A stretch of 64,000 nucleotides of DNA from Mauremys mutica (GCF_020497125.1 NC_059077.1:35539340-35603339); one strand, 5' to 3'. Positions 47,050 through 60,050 are shown, counted from the first letter of the stretch. The notes: generated from the sequence alone by a model not told the origin. Numbers and translations: made by a program.

Positions 47050-47285
47050 GGGTGTATCTACACTACAGAGACTATAATGGCATAGTTATAACTAGACTAT
47101 AACTAGACTAGCATAACCTCATAGCATAAATGCAGCCTACAGCAAGAGAAGGGTTTTTTTACATCAGAGTAGGAATACCACCTCCCCAAATGACAGTAGC
47201 TAGGGTCCACAGGAGGGGCTAGGTCAGTATAGCTACATCACTCAGGGCTATGTTTTTCCACACCGCTGTAACCCTGGCCAAAGAC
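47050..47285. mobile_element. MITE fragment of the GTCTACAC-ended group
   Basis: Contains gggtgtatctacactacagag, 'ggtcagtatagctacatcactcaggg' wording and a small local duplication (ttataactagactataactagac). The right end is lost. Similar wording occurs at 18206-18381 and 24109-24375. Confidence 0.55.
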
Positions 47286-48144
47286 AGATCTTTAAACACT
47301 TTTTAGAATCTGATTTGGTTCAGAACAGTTTGAAAAATGCAGAATTTTCAAATAAACATGAAGCATGAGATGACAGTGCATATTATTTATAGTATTTATC
47401 ATAAAAATAGTTCTGCTCTCATGTTGATGTCACCTCCCTATGTTGGCAAATTATGCCTTTAGTGTGAAAGGCCTGTAACGGTTTCCATCATAACCTTTGT
47501 TTTTCAAGGGCTCACCGCTTGTTAATAACTATTTGCTCCACATTGAAACTTGGCATGTAAGATCTTAGTTGAATGGTTATTTACAAAATAAAACAGAGGT
47601 GGCTGCTTTTTAAATCATGCTTATTTTTTCAAAAGCAACTGTTCAGCCTTTTCATCTGTAAGGTAAACTTATGTGGTGGTGGTGGGTCTGGGTGTGGTTT
47701 GTTTTTTTGTTTTTGTTTTTTAAATGAAAAGGCTGGCCTCTGAATGAAGGGTAGGTGAAAACCACGTATTCCATTTAAACTAAATATATTAGGGCCTGAG
47801 TCTGTAACCACTCGGTGTGGTGCTTACTACCTCAAGAATGGTGGTCAAATATTATGCCTAATAATGCTTACAGGAACGGGTCATTAGTTGCTACTTTTCT
47901 GAGGAATGGAACAGGAGTCTACTGGCTTTGCTCTAAGGCAAAGGATAGGATATGAGGGAAGGTCATCTCAGACACTTGGGAACTCCCGCCATTACAACAA
48001 AACTGCAAATGTACTCAAGTATATACACAACCTGGAAAATTCCATAAATGAAGACATCTATATATATACACAGATCTGAATTTCAAATATTTTAGAAGAA
48101 AACGTATGAATTAAAGCTGAAATGTTATTTTTTTGTATTTAAAT
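47286..48144. other. Intronic sequence, nothing recognised
   Basis: Contains a T-rich run near 47700-47722. No gene or named repeat. Confidence 0.5.
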
Positions 48145-48572
48145 TAGGGCTGTCGATTAATCACAGTTAACTCACGCGATTAACTCAAAAAAATCAATTG
48201 TGATTAAAAAAATTAATCATGATCAATCACAGTTTTAATTGCACTGTTAAACAGTAGAATTCCAATTGAAATTTATTAAATATTTTGGATGTTTTTCTAC
48301 ATTTTCAAATATATTGATTTCAATTACAACACAGAATACACAGTGTACACTGCTCACTTTATATTATTATTTATTACAAATATTTGCACTGTAAAAATGA
48401 TAAATAAAAGAAACAGTATTTTTCAATTCACCTCATACAAGTACAGTAGTGCAATATCTATCGTGAAAGTGCAAAATACAAATGTCGATTTTTTTTTGTT
48501 ACATAACTGCACTCAAAAACAAAACAATGCAAAACTTTAAAGCCTAAAAGTCCACTCCGTCCTACTTTTCGT

Positions 48573-48785
48573 TCAGCCAATCGCTAAGACAGACAAATTT
48601 GTTACATTTATGGGAGATAATGCTGTCGGCTTCTTATTTAAAATGTCACCAGAAAGTGAGAACAGGCGTTCACATGGGACTTTCGTAGCCGGCATTACAA
48701 GGTATTTACGTGCCAGATATCCTAAACATTCGTATGTCCCTGCATGTTTCGACCACCATTCCAGAGGACATGCTTCCATGCTGAT
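48573..48785 (-). pseudogene. hAT transposase C-terminal dimerisation region, left arm
   Basis: Reads MEACPLEWWSKHAGTYECLG then LARKYLVMPAT, CERLFSLSGDILNKK and ALSPINVTNL. This is the hATC dimerisation motif. About 68 codons are open without a stop, but the rest of the protein is absent on this side. Confidence 0.88.
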
Positions 48786-48819
48786 GACACTTTAATTAAT
48801 TAAATAATGCATTAATTAA

Positions 48820-49440
48820 ATTTGTGACTGAACTCTTTGGGGGAGAATTATATGTCTCCAGCTCTATTTTACCCTCATTCTGCCATGTTATAGTAGTCTC
48901 AGTGATGACTCAGCACATGTTGTTTGTTTTAAGAACACTTTCGCTGCAGATTTGACAAAATGCAAAGAAGGTACCAATTTGAGATTTCTAAAGATAGCTA
49001 CAGCACTTGACCCAAGGGTTAAGAATCTGAAGTGCCTTCCAAAATCTGATCGGGATGGGGTGTGGAGCATGCTTTCATAAGTCTTAAAAGAGCAACACTC
49101 CGATGTGGAGACTACAGAACCCGAACCACCAAAAAAGAATATCAACCTTCTGCTGGTGGCATCTGACTCAGATGATAAAAATGAACATGCATCCATCCGC
49201 ACTGCTTTGGATTGTTATCGAGCAGAACCTGTCATCAGCATGGATGCATGTCCTCTGGAATGGTGGTTGAAGCACAAAGGGACATATGAATCTTTAGTGC
49301 ATCTGGCATGTAAATATCTTGCAACACTAGCTACAACAGTGCTATGAGAAAACTGTTCACACTTTCAAGTGACATTGTGAACAAGAAGTAGGCAGCATTA
49401 TCTCCTGCAAATGTAAACAAATTTGTTTGTCTGAACAAGA
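48820..49440 (+). pseudogene. hAT transposase C-terminal part, right arm
   Basis: Recognisable transposase sequence runs from about 48820 (taaatttgtgactgaactc) through KNINLLLVASDSDDKNEHAS to MDACPLEWWLKHKGTYESLV at 49240, then breaks: a stop follows LATTVL and the expected CERLFS segment lies in another frame. It covers more of the gene than the left arm but is more damaged in the hATC region. Confidence 0.85.
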
Positions 49441-49795
49441 AATCAGGATTGAGTGGATTTGTAAACTCTAAAGTTTTACATTGTTTTATTTTTGAAGGCA
49501 GTTATCCTTTTGTACATAATTCTACATTTGTAATTCAACTTTCATGACAAAGAGATTGCACTATAGTACTTGTATTAGGTGAATTGAAAAATAATATTTC
49601 TTTTGTTTTTTACAGTGCAAATATTTGTAATAAAAATAAAGTGAGCACTGTACACTTTGTATTCTGTTATAATTGAAATTAATATATTTGAAAATGTAGA
49701 AAAATCCAAAAATATTTAAATAAACGTATTCTATTATTAACAGTGAGATTAATCGAGATTAATTTTTTTAATCGCTTGACAGCCTTAATTTAAAT

Positions 49796-50889
49796 TTTAA
49801 CTTGATTCTTGTGTTAAAGACAAAACTGCCATCATGACTAGAGTAGATGAATACTACACCCAATGGTCTGGAAGTACTCACTAACGTCTAAAAATGAACA
49901 TGTTTTGGCTTGTGCCCCTTTGCAAACATTCAAGCAATTGAGTTTTATCATCACAAATGAACTGTAAGCTCACACAGTGGAGTATTTACAACTGAAGTGG
50001 CATGTTTATATGGGGTGGGATAGTGCTTTACACAAAAAGGGAACAGCTTTCCCCAAATCCCTCATCAGAATCCTGGCACACAGGTAATAAGCATTGGATT
50101 ATGCCCTAAATGAGCAAGATATGGATCACACCACACACTTAGCAGCTAGGAAGGCATATGCAATTGTTTGAGAAGGCAAAGTTAAATCTAAATTCTGCAC
50201 AGTGCCAACAAATCTATTTTCTTAAGGAATAAGGCCTCTTGGCAAGTCTTACATGACACAAAAAGGTAAAGGTTTAACATTTTCTAAAATTCCTTAATCC
50301 TGCTTATCTCCCACCTCTCCCTGGAAGTTTCAAATTCCCAGGGACTTCTTTCAATTATGGTACAAAAATATATAGTGTGTGTTTTATAGAAAGAACCTCT
50401 TGAGTAAAGCAGCTCAAATTTTTTAAATCGACTACTCAATTTTTTGTGATCAGTCCCTGGTGGTCGAGAGCAGAGGGAAAACCATAAAACAACAATAACT
50501 ACAACATATCTGAGTAATTTTGATGAATTAATTAATATAACAAAAATGGCACCCGGCTGGAGAACATTCTGCAAGCAGAAAACAAGGTTAAACTCAGAGC
50601 AAATTACTTGCTATGAATTATTCACTCACTTCTAAACACGGCACAACAGACGTCAAGAGGACTGTACAGTACTCTAACATCACTATATGACCTTCAATAC
50701 TTTAGACTAGAGGCAGCGCTTGAACTGAATGAAGATCTAATTAAAAATTACCACTAGGCTTTTGTACAGAAATGCAGACTTAGAATTATTATCAGGTTTT
50801 AATTCAGGTCTTATCATGTTTCTAATAAACTAGGAATGAAACCATGTCAAAATACCACACACCACACCACATCTATAATGGATGTGGTA
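49796..50889. other. Intronic sequence, nothing recognised
   Basis: No gene or named repeat identified. Confidence 0.5.
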
Positions 50890-51435
50890 ACTGTCACTAT
50901 TCAAGGTAAGCTGTATCTTTGACTCCTGACTCAGCCCCTCCAGGAGTCCCTCTTTCAAGTGACAGGCCCAACTCTTGCACATCTCTTAGTGTGGAATCTT
51001 GTGACACACACACTTTTACACTGGGTGTCCAGATTACACCATAGCAAGTCCAGATGGGTTTGGCTCCTGCTAGAAACTTCCTTTCTGGAATTATGAGTTC
51101 ATGCAGTCCTACCAAAACAACTTCTTCAAAACAAAGTATTTAATTATCTATGCATAGGAATATAGCAGAGAGAAAAGGGTTAAAAAGTTAAACAACTAAA
51201 AGGCCTATGAGTATTGTATCTTACCTAAGCGTAGCATTTCCCTCAGAATTTAGAAAGGCCTGACTTATCACTAGTAACTCAACATTTGTGAGAGGAGGGT
51301 CAGTATCTCCTCAGCAGTCTTTCTGGCACTCTCTGCTTCTGGGCTGAGGCTTTTAACCTCTTCCAAACTCTTTTTCATTTTACCAACTTGGATTTCCCTC
51401 CTCCTCTTGGGGTTACCAGACAGCCTGATGATCAG
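50890..51435 (-). mobile_element. LTR-like fragment
   Basis: Wording such as tgactcctgactcagcccctccaggagtccc resembles turtle LTR sequence as I recall it, but no terminal or flanking repeats were found. Low certainty. Confidence 0.35.
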
Positions 51436-51834
51436 TGTTATGTCCTAGGGGCAGCCGGTGTAGGAAGCAATCACTTGAGGCCAGAGAGCAGACAGCTAAC
51501 CAAAACCTCCATTTTATTTACAGAAACAGAGAGCTCACTCAGCCAGTTGAAACTGGCTGAGCTATCCCTTAATAGTCTAACTCAGTTGCCATAGTAACAA
51601 AACCCATGACAACCAAATACACAACAATCAGAGCATGATCAGAGCAAGAATTGACACCTGTGTTGTTTCTTAAGTATCAGTGATTGGGTTATCTACAGCC
51701 ACTGACTCTGGGTTCCTAAAGATGTGCAAAAAACCACCCAGGAGTAAATTAACTCCTTGCACCAATGTAGCAGACAGCACTCTCAATCAGCAGTAATCAA
51801 ATAGACAAAAGCATATGTAATATTCAAAATAACA
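51436..51834 (-). mobile_element. Probable LTR, minus orientation
   Basis: Starts TGTTATGTCCTAGGGGC and ends near AAAATAACA. On the minus strand an AATAAAATGG lies near 51519-51510. The ends form a short TGTTAT/ATAACA inverted pair. No target duplication was confirmed. Confidence 0.55.
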
Positions 51835-52504
51835 GACATTTCCCACCTTTTTCACAGTAATACAGAGACAACTCATTTACAGCAAATTAAATGTATTTCT
51901 CTAGCCAAACAAATAGAATCCAATCCATCATTCATTCAGAAATTCCTCAGTGTCTGTTTGCTCAAGTGCCATAGGAAAAAATGAAAGGGAAGGTGGATCA
52001 GATACATTGTTCATTCTACAAATGAGATGTAGAATGAGATTAAATCTTGAGCAACATTTTCCCACCAACTCTCAAATCACCTTTAGCTAAACAAATACTG
52101 TAGGGAAGTTTAACTTTTTTGCTGGGTCAGACACAGGAACAGCACTTGTGATCTTGTTGTTCATGAGTCACAACAAACAACAAAGCAGATTTTTCTTTTC
52201 CTATTATTACCATCAACAGTGAAGAGCTTTTAAAAAACCCTACAACCTGAGTTTCTCTAATTGTAAAACTAATATGATTAAAAAAATAATTGCACTCACT
52301 AAGCAATTTCTAATTTTTAAAACATTTCATTCATTCTACAAGCACTCTTTACTCACAAACATACATGCACGTCCTTACCTATCACATAGGCATAGATATA
52401 GCATGTGTGCCCTGTACAGGGTTTGATCAAACCAAATGTCCAGTGGGACTGGCCATTATCATTCAACAAAGGTGACAGGTGATATAATGTATACATAATC
52501 CCAA
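51835..52504. other. Intronic sequence, nothing recognised
   Basis: AT-rich, no repeat or gene identified. Confidence 0.5.
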
Positions 52505-53357
52505 CAATACATATAAAATGATAGGGTCTAAATTAGCTGTTACCACTCAAGAAGGAGATCTTGGGAGTCATTGTGGATAGTTCTCTGAAAACATCCACTC
52601 AATGTTAAGCAGCAGTCAATAAAGCAAACAGAATGTTGGGAATCATTAAGAAAGGGATGGATAATAAGATAGAAAATATATTGCCTCTATATAAATCCAT
52701 GGTATACCCACAAACTGAATATTGTGTGCAGATGTGATTGCCCCATCTAAAAAAGATATACTAGAATTGGAAAAGGTTCAGAAAAGGGCAACAAAAACTA
52801 TTAGGGGTATGGAACGTCTGTCATATGAGGAGAAATTAGTAAGGGTGGGACTTTTCAGCTTGGAAAAGAGAAGACTACAGGAAAATATGATAGAGGTTTA
52901 TAAAATCATGACCGGTGTGGAGAAAGTAAATAAGGAAGTGTTATTTACTCTTTCTCATAACACAAGAACAAGGGGTCACCAAATGAAATTAGTAAGCAGC
53001 AGATTTAAAACAAACAAAAGGAAGTATTTTTTCACACAACGCATAGTCAACCTGTGGAATTCCTTGCCAGAGGATGTTGTGAAGGCCAAGACTATAACAG
53101 GATTCAAAAAAGAACTAGATAAGTTCATGGAAGATAGGTCCATCAATGGCTATTAGCCAGCATGGACAGGGATGGTGTCCCTAGCTTCTGTTTGCCAGAA
53201 GCTGGGAATGGGTGACAGGATGGATCACTTGATGATTACCTGTTCTGTTCATTCCCTCTGAGGCACCTGGCGTTAGCCACTGTTGGAAGACAGGATACGG
53301 GGCTAGATGGACCTTTGGTCTGACCCAGTACAGCCATTATTATGTTTTTATGTTATA
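52505..53357 (+). mobile_element. CR1 LINE 3' portion, second subfamily
   Basis: Encodes the end of the RT ORF (52722-53156: [20 protein letters not shown], then [16 protein letters not shown] and [20 protein letters not shown]) and a 3' UTR ending cagccattattatgttttta. The 3' end differs from the ATTCTATGA type, so this is another CR1 lineage. The 144-codon C-terminal frame is uninterrupted. Confidence 0.93.
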
Positions 53358-54721
53358 TTCAGATTTAAAGCTGGCAAAGTTAATATAATCATCTATCAGA
53401 AAAAAATTACTATCCAAGTGTTTAGATAATATAGTCATAAAATATGGACCATGACAAAGTAAACTTTTTTTTTTCAATTTATCCTTGTTAGACACAGTGT
53501 CTGTGGTGTCCCTCATGGCACAGCCGCTTTGGCTAATCTATAAAAATAAACCTGCTCCATCAGCTATTCAGGTTGACACCTGAGAAACTTGCTGCAGTAG
53601 CAGTACAGTTAAACCCCAGAGTACTGCTTGTGGCTGGTGACTTCTGAAAGCTGATTTGCAGCAGTGCAGTCAGGTTTCCACTATACAAGGCTATCTCTCA
53701 ATAGTTAATAGAGAAGACAAATAGCTCCCTTAAAACAGAATTATTTTGTGAGGTGACAGTGGTGATTTAGAGGTTTTGTTCCAGAGCACCATGACCAGGG
53801 ATTCCCATGACACACCACCTCCTCTTACCAAGAGGGTTCATGCACCATGAGCGAGTTACTCCAACCAAGGACCTCAGCCTATATAGAATGGGAGCATGAG
53901 GTATTTGAACTGCAACTCCCATGAAGCACTATGGGAGCATTTCCAAATGGAAGTATTTCAGTTTTTGACTTTTCACCAAAAATTTGAAATTTTCTATCAA
54001 TTTTTTTTTCTGTCCAGCTCTAATATTTATCTTTTTAAAATATTTGCAATTTTTTTTCTAAAACACATCATCTTTGTTCTTTAAGCCTTTTCTTTCTTTT
54101 GGGTTTTGGACTATTTCCCAGTAATTTTTACTGTCAGTGCTTGCACTATCTGTTCCATTCCACCCACTAGTTCTCTTGTTCTTCTCCTATACCCTCCTGA
54201 TCTCCACTATCCTTAGTTATTTCAATTAGTTAATGTTTTTTACAGTGCTTTAGAATGACGTGCTAGATAACAGGTAAGTATTATTGTGTAATATCCCTCC
54301 ACTTGATCTTTCTCCCCGGTACTGCTCTCCACCTTGTACATTTACAGCTCTCACCACTTCATAACCCCCACCTTGGTGTTTTCCTCACCTTTTCGTCACC
54401 CCAAGCCCCTTTCCTTCCCCTTATGTCTCCATTTTCCTTCAAGCCCTTTAAGTGCTTCTCAACTTTATTGCCCTCAAAAAATTTCACCTTTCTATTCTGT
54501 CCTATTCACTGGTCTCCCCAGTTATTTTCCTCCAGGAAGAAGAGCAGCACCTTTCTGCCTTGCACACAGCACCAGTTCCAGGGGAGGAAGAAGCAGCTGT
54601 ATCCCTAGTTTGAATAAAGCACCTTCTCTTCCACTGCACATGCAAAAAAGAGAAAGAGCAGGGCTTTAGAGGGAGCTGAAGTTTTGCCAGGCCAGAGCAT
54701 AGAAAACTTCTGATCCCTGAA
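53358..54721. other. Intronic sequence, nothing recognised
   Basis: T-rich runs at 53466-53476 and 54000-54010. No gene or named repeat is supported. Confidence 0.45.
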
Positions 54722-54845
54722 TAGGCTGATCAGACAAGCAAGTGTGAAAAATTGGGACGGGGGTGAGGGGTAATAGGCGCCTGTATAATATAAAGCCCCA
54801 AATATCGGGACTGTCCCTATAAAATGAGGACATCTGGTCACCTTA
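54722..54845. mobile_element. hAT MITE, TAGGGTGACCAGA family
   Basis: Starts TAGGCTGATCAGAC and ends CTGGTCACCTTA. Flanks TCCCTGAA (54714-54721) and CCCCTGAA (54846-54853) match at 7 of 8. Same family and orientation as 56943-57075. Confidence 0.85.
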
Positions 54846-56942
54846 CCCCTGAATCTTCTTCTCCTTTTCCAATACATGTTATCAAAGGATGATCAATGTG
54901 GGTGAAAGAAAGTAGAAATGGGTGCCAATGACAGGGATGAAAATTTACAGAGACCACAAGTGCTAGCAATATTTCAAACCCAATTCAGTGTTTCATAAAG
55001 ACAATGTCAAATAGGTCAGCAGGAGACCTGACATATCTATCTTTGCCTTTTGAGGGGCAATTGTCACTTGATATCACATCACTCCCAAATTTGTGAAAAT
55101 AAATTTCATAGCTCAGCTTATCATATTGGTTACACTTTTTAGATGCATGTGGATTTCAAACTGATCCTCAAAGGTCGAAAGTTCATCCTATCATCAGCCT
55201 CAATTCTCCCTTTCTTTATTTCATCCAGTAAGTTCTAGTTACACCCTTTCACTGTAGCAAATTTTTTTTTTCTTTCCTTGCAGTTTACCTTTCAAATATT
55301 GTGGATTTATAGCTCTCCCCACTTAGTTGTTCATTAGCAAAATTATATCTATTTAATATTTTTAATCATTTATTTTAAGCCCTCCACTAGCCACTTGACA
55401 TAGTGTAAAACAAAAGGAAATGTTAAAAACAAATAAAATAGTCTCTCTTTAAAAAATGGAAAGTCACCAAGTTGCTCTCCTCTTTTTTTATTCTCTCCCC
55501 ACCCTCTTTTAATATATAAATCATTCCTTTATCAACATCACAAATTTCCTGCAAATAAACTATGTCCTTAACCATTTGCAATGGAAAATTTCTTACCTAT
55601 TCATTTCCTTTCTGTGATTAACATCTCTACCAATCCATTAGTGATATGCTACTTTTCTCTAGTCTAGACACAGACCAGGAGAACCCTGAACTATAAACCA
55701 AGCCCATTCTCCTTCCTACTAGGAGAGTACCTCCGTAAGTGTTTAGATAACTAAGTACTTATTAACTCTGTAACCATTATATCTTAAATTTTTCATCCAG
55801 AACAAGAAACAAATGTTAAGCCACCCATGAGGCAGTAAAACCTTAACCTCTGTTAAAATAGTAAACCAAATGAAGGTGACTCAGACTGAAGATGTTTATC
55901 AGTTAGGAAATTAAAAGCAACAGAAATTTGCCTGTGTCTCATACACTTGCCACTCACCACTACTGATAAGCAGCAGCAGTACTGAACTGAAAATTCCTGG
56001 GGATCCTTCTCAATGAAAGATAAATAATCACAAATATTATTTGGCTATGAAATGTTGTCTATGTCATAAAGTACATTTTTCTAATGTAAGTTAAAAGTGT
56101 TTAACATGTTCTATCAATTATGAATTTTGTAGTCGGGTGGCTATAAATCATTCAAACTTTTAGATTTGGTTGGTAACTCATACATTTTCTATATCTATTT
56201 CTCTATTATCTTACCAAAATCTTAAATGACCTCTTTCTGGCCAAATCTAATCTTCATCTTCCTTGATCCCTCGCCTTTTGAAACTGTAAACCACTCTCCA
56301 TTTCTTAAAATCCTGCCCTTCTTTAGCTTTCGCAATCCCATACTCTCATGGTTGTCCTCACATCTATGATCCTTCGTTTGGAGTCTTGTTTAGTGGATCC
56401 TTATCTTTTCCTGGCTCTTTTTCAAGTGGGTATCTTCAAAAACTAAATCCCGTGGCCCCTTGCTCTTCTCTCACTTCATCTTATCTCTAGATGTGCTTAT
56501 TCACAAGCTTATCTTTGTGCTGATGACTCACAATCCAGCTAATAGATATGTCTCCTTCCAATGAGTCCTGCTTCTCAGCTAGTCTTTCTGACATCTCCTC
56601 ATGAATGTTCAACCAGAAACTTAAGGATAAAATGTCTAAAACTAAGCTTTAAATGAGTCTCTAAACCTTCCATCGCCTCAATTTTTCTGTCACGATGGAT
56701 TACACCACATCTTTACACTCAGTCCTGTAATGTGACCATCATCTTTGACTCAGTCGTTTCTCCTGATCCACACATCCAGGCCACGTCCAAGTCTTGCTGC
56801 TCCTACATACATAATACTTCTAAGATTCAGCTGTTTGTGTCTGTCCAGACTTCCAAAATTCTTGTTTAGGCCCTAGCCATCTAACTCCTCAATTTTCTGG
56901 CCTTCATGCCCCTTACAAGCCCATTAAAATACTGCCACTAAT
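54846..56942. other. Intronic sequence, nothing recognised
   Basis: AT-rich with scattered pyrimidine blocks. No gene or named repeat is supported. Confidence 0.45.
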
Positions 56943-57075
56943 TAGGGTTACCAGATAGCAATTGTGAAAAAACGGGACGGGGGGGGGGGAGAAAGGGGGG
57001 AAATGGGTGCCTATATAAGAAAAAGTCCCAAAAAATGGGACTGTCCCTTTAAAAACGGGACATCTGGTCACCATA
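56943..57075. mobile_element. hAT MITE, TAGGGTGACCAGA family, perfect duplication
   Basis: Starts TAGGGTTACCAGATA and ends ATCTGGTCACCATA; CCACTAAT is duplicated at 56935-56942 and 57076-57083. The interior has a G-run (56981-56992) and a gtccca/tgggac inverted core. Confidence 0.92.
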
Positions 57076-59639
57076 CCACTAATATTACCTTTCTGGCATT
57101 ATCTTTCTGATTATCTTTCAATAACATCACTCCCTCTACTAGCTCCCTGTGCCTCTACTAGCTCCCTCTCCTCAATTGCATCAGATCTTAATGCCTTGAC
57201 TTTTCCCTTCAGACTCTTCACCATTTAGCTTTACCCCATCTATCAGATCTACTAGTTTATCCAGTAGTTGACCCCTGCCTTTGCTATGGCAATAATGGCA
57301 TCCTGAATCACCTACCTGTCTGACTCTTCCTCCATGCTTTCTCCCATGGCACCCACATGCATGGAAAATTTTTCTATTGAGTTTCACAGAGCCACACCGT
57401 ATCTGCTTTTAAATTGCTCTTCCAAACATACTTTGCTGTGATGCCTGCAAATTACACTGTCTGATACTGGCAATGACAAGCTGCAACTTCTGTTTCCTAT
57501 ATGCTGTCAGGGTGAAATCCTGGCTCCACTGACGTCAATGGGATTTTTCTCAATTACTTCAATGGGGCCAGGATTTTACCTTCTTTCTTTTACTGTTACT
57601 TCTTCCTTCCTATCCACCATTACACAGTTTGTCTGTTTCACATAGATACAGATGTCTAGGCCAAGGACTGTCTTTGTTACATGTCTGTACTCCACCTAGC
57701 ATGATGTAGCCCTGTTCCCAGGTACAACCATAATACAAATAAAAAACAACAATAAAAAAAAATATGTATAGGTTCCATCTGGCATGAATTTGATGGTCAC
57801 AAACTTATTCTCTTTAAGGGGCATATATGGTCAAGCAAATCTGCAAGGAGTTGAAGCAATTATATTCAAGGAATTACTTAACTTCAAAGCAAATATTTAA
57901 GTCCTTTATTGAATCAGGGTATAAATAGATAAATCAGTGTCAAAGTGGAGTGTATTACTACTAAAAATGTTTGAACATCCCGACTCTGCTATTCAACTCA
58001 GTAGAAACACAAATGCATTCTCTCACAGTGAGGAGGGAGGGAAGTAATTTGCAGGTGAGAACAGGGACAGGGGGTATTAGTATTATGTGTATTAGATGCC
58101 GCCTTCAGCCTGCAGTAAGAGAAAATGCAGTTTTCTGGGAAAAACAACAACCAATAATATCCAAAAGGAGAACAATATTTTAGCATATATATTAAAATAG
58201 GTTGAAATTTAGATTGAAACCCCAATAAAATTTCTACTAATTGGTGTCATAGGAAACTATTTAATTAGTGCCCCCAAGCAGCATGCATGCAGGAAGCATG
58301 TTTCTTGTTGATGTTGGCTGCTTTAGGGTTTATCTGGACAGTAGTCCAATAAGCTTGCAGGAGCACTGGAAAAAAGGTCTGATTTTTAAAACTCTATTAT
58401 CAGCACTTTACATGTTACTTTACAGCTTTTTCCAAATCCAAATGTAGGTTAGGCAAGCAACCATAGCATGCTGCAGATGCCATTCTATATTTTGTGTTTG
58501 CCCTTCAACTTTAAATCATCACAATATTGAAAATGTTAGTGGAAGTAACTTGTTCCTAAACTTCTGATTTATAAATACTAATTGACAATGGCATTTAAAG
58601 GGCATTTAACAAAGATTTCTGAAGTTTATTAGTCATTCTAATCTACAAAAAATATATAATAAAGGCTATTTTCTTCAAAACTAGCATAACACACTGCTAA
58701 ACCGCTTGCAGAAAATGATACCTACTCTGACATTACAAGGCCTGTTACTTAGAGACTGTTTAGATAAAATGTTGGTTCTAATAATGTGGGAACAATGTGT
58801 ATGCTGTTCTCAATGCTCTCATGTATATTGATTTATCTAATAATTATTATTTAGTGTCACCAAAAATGTGTCAGGAGCTTTCTAAAAAAAAGAGGGAGAC
58901 AAAGCCGCTTTCTGAAGAATATAAAGGTTAAAACAATTACATTTATTCTCAATATTTGATCAACCATTATATACTTATGTAGCTGGACTTACAAGTAGAG
59001 CAATTACTGGGAAATATCAGATTCCTTATTGGGAGATAGTGTTATGTTAGCTCCCATTCCTTAACAAATAAAAAGCTGTAAATAACTTTGATATCAATGC
59101 ACTGGTTTCAATAACATTAATAAGTCTACTTTGAGGATAGGGAGGAAAAAGGTTATAATGAAGGGCATGTGAATTTAGTACTTTTGCCAGTCCTGGAGGT
59201 TTATCCAGAGCTGATCAACACCCAATGAAATAAGGTAAAAGTTTTATTAAAAAAAAACAAAAACGATTGACTTTTCTTTCCATTATGCTTGACTATTTTG
59301 GGGAAAACAAAAACAAAAAACATTAAACAGTTGTCTCTTAATAAATAAATAAGTCAAATAAAACATTTCTCCTTTAAGATCCCAGAGTTACTCATTCCTG
59401 CTGGTTTTTTATTTTTTAGGTTTTTTTGGGTGATGAGAGAAGTAAATAAGTTACATTTTACCTGCAAAATTCTCACGTCAATCTAGTAAAATATTGCATA
59501 AAGTAGCAGAAAATATGGTTAATAAAAATCTTTCATAAAAATCTTTTTAAAATGTTTTCGGCAGTGACAATGGGCTTTTTGTTTTATGAACATTTAACTA
59601 TGAACCTTAACTAGCCTGACCTTATTTACCCAAAACAAA
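57076..59639. other. Intronic sequence with two old repeat remnants
   Basis: 57508-57582 is a copy of the dispersed palindrome (ggtgaaatcctggctccac facing ggggccaggattttacc) and includes TGACGTCA at 57530-57537. 57640-57765 resembles the tail of an old SINE/LINE (ccaaggactgtctttgtt ... acaaataaaaaacaac). The rest is unassigned. Confidence 0.45.
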
Positions 59640-60050
59640 GTTATACACGGCTCTTGCCATCTCCCCTACAGCCCCCTGTGGCTAGGGTCACATTACAGGC
59701 AGCCTGCCTCAGTTCCCCCTCTTGGACTGTTCAAATAAAACTTCCCTTCAGGCATTTTTTTGGACAAAAATACCTTTCCTTGAGAGGCAAGTTTATTAAT
59801 ATAAAATACACTGCAAATAAAGCTCAAAATTCCAATCAAAGGACATTCCTAAGTCCACACAACACAAGGTTTCTTTTCTCCTCCCAGGGCTTCCTGCCTG
59901 GGACCTCTCCAGTCCCTCCCCTGCCTAAACAGGGCCTCTCCCAGGTCTCCTTGCCTAGAGGACCTTTAAGTCCCTATTCTGCTTGGCTAGGGCCTTGCTG
60001 CCTGGGCAAATCTACATTCGCATATTATCCTGTTCTATGTAGTTCATATT
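59640..60050 (-). mobile_element. LTR-like fragment
   Basis: Shares wording with the probable LTR at 19040-19862 (cttgcctagaggacc, cttcctgcctgggacc-type phrases). Minus-strand AATAAAC lies near 59795. Ends not resolved. Confidence 0.4.

Larger units (their letters stand above)
48145..49787. mobile_element. Fold-back hAT element with two opposed 3' ends
   Basis: Starts TAGGGCTGTCGATTAATC and ends GATTAATTTTTTTAATCGC then TTGACAGCCTTA. ATTTAAAT is duplicated perfectly at 48137-48144 and 49788-49795. The left arm (48145-48789) is an inverted, diverged copy of the right terminal part (49230-49787), including the end of the transposase gene and its 3' UTR. The arms are joined at an AT-rich palindrome near 48793-48821. 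Hence both termini derive from the 3' end of the parental transposon. Confidence 0.88.

Noticed and set aside
52722..53156. 144-codon uninterrupted frame as a possible host gene
   Set aside because: It is the C-terminal end of CR1 ORF2, with the 3' UTR following.
54303..54669. Two overlapping frames of about 100 codons
   Set aside because: Pyrimidine-rich sequence with no domain, splice sites or repeats of codon pattern. No support.
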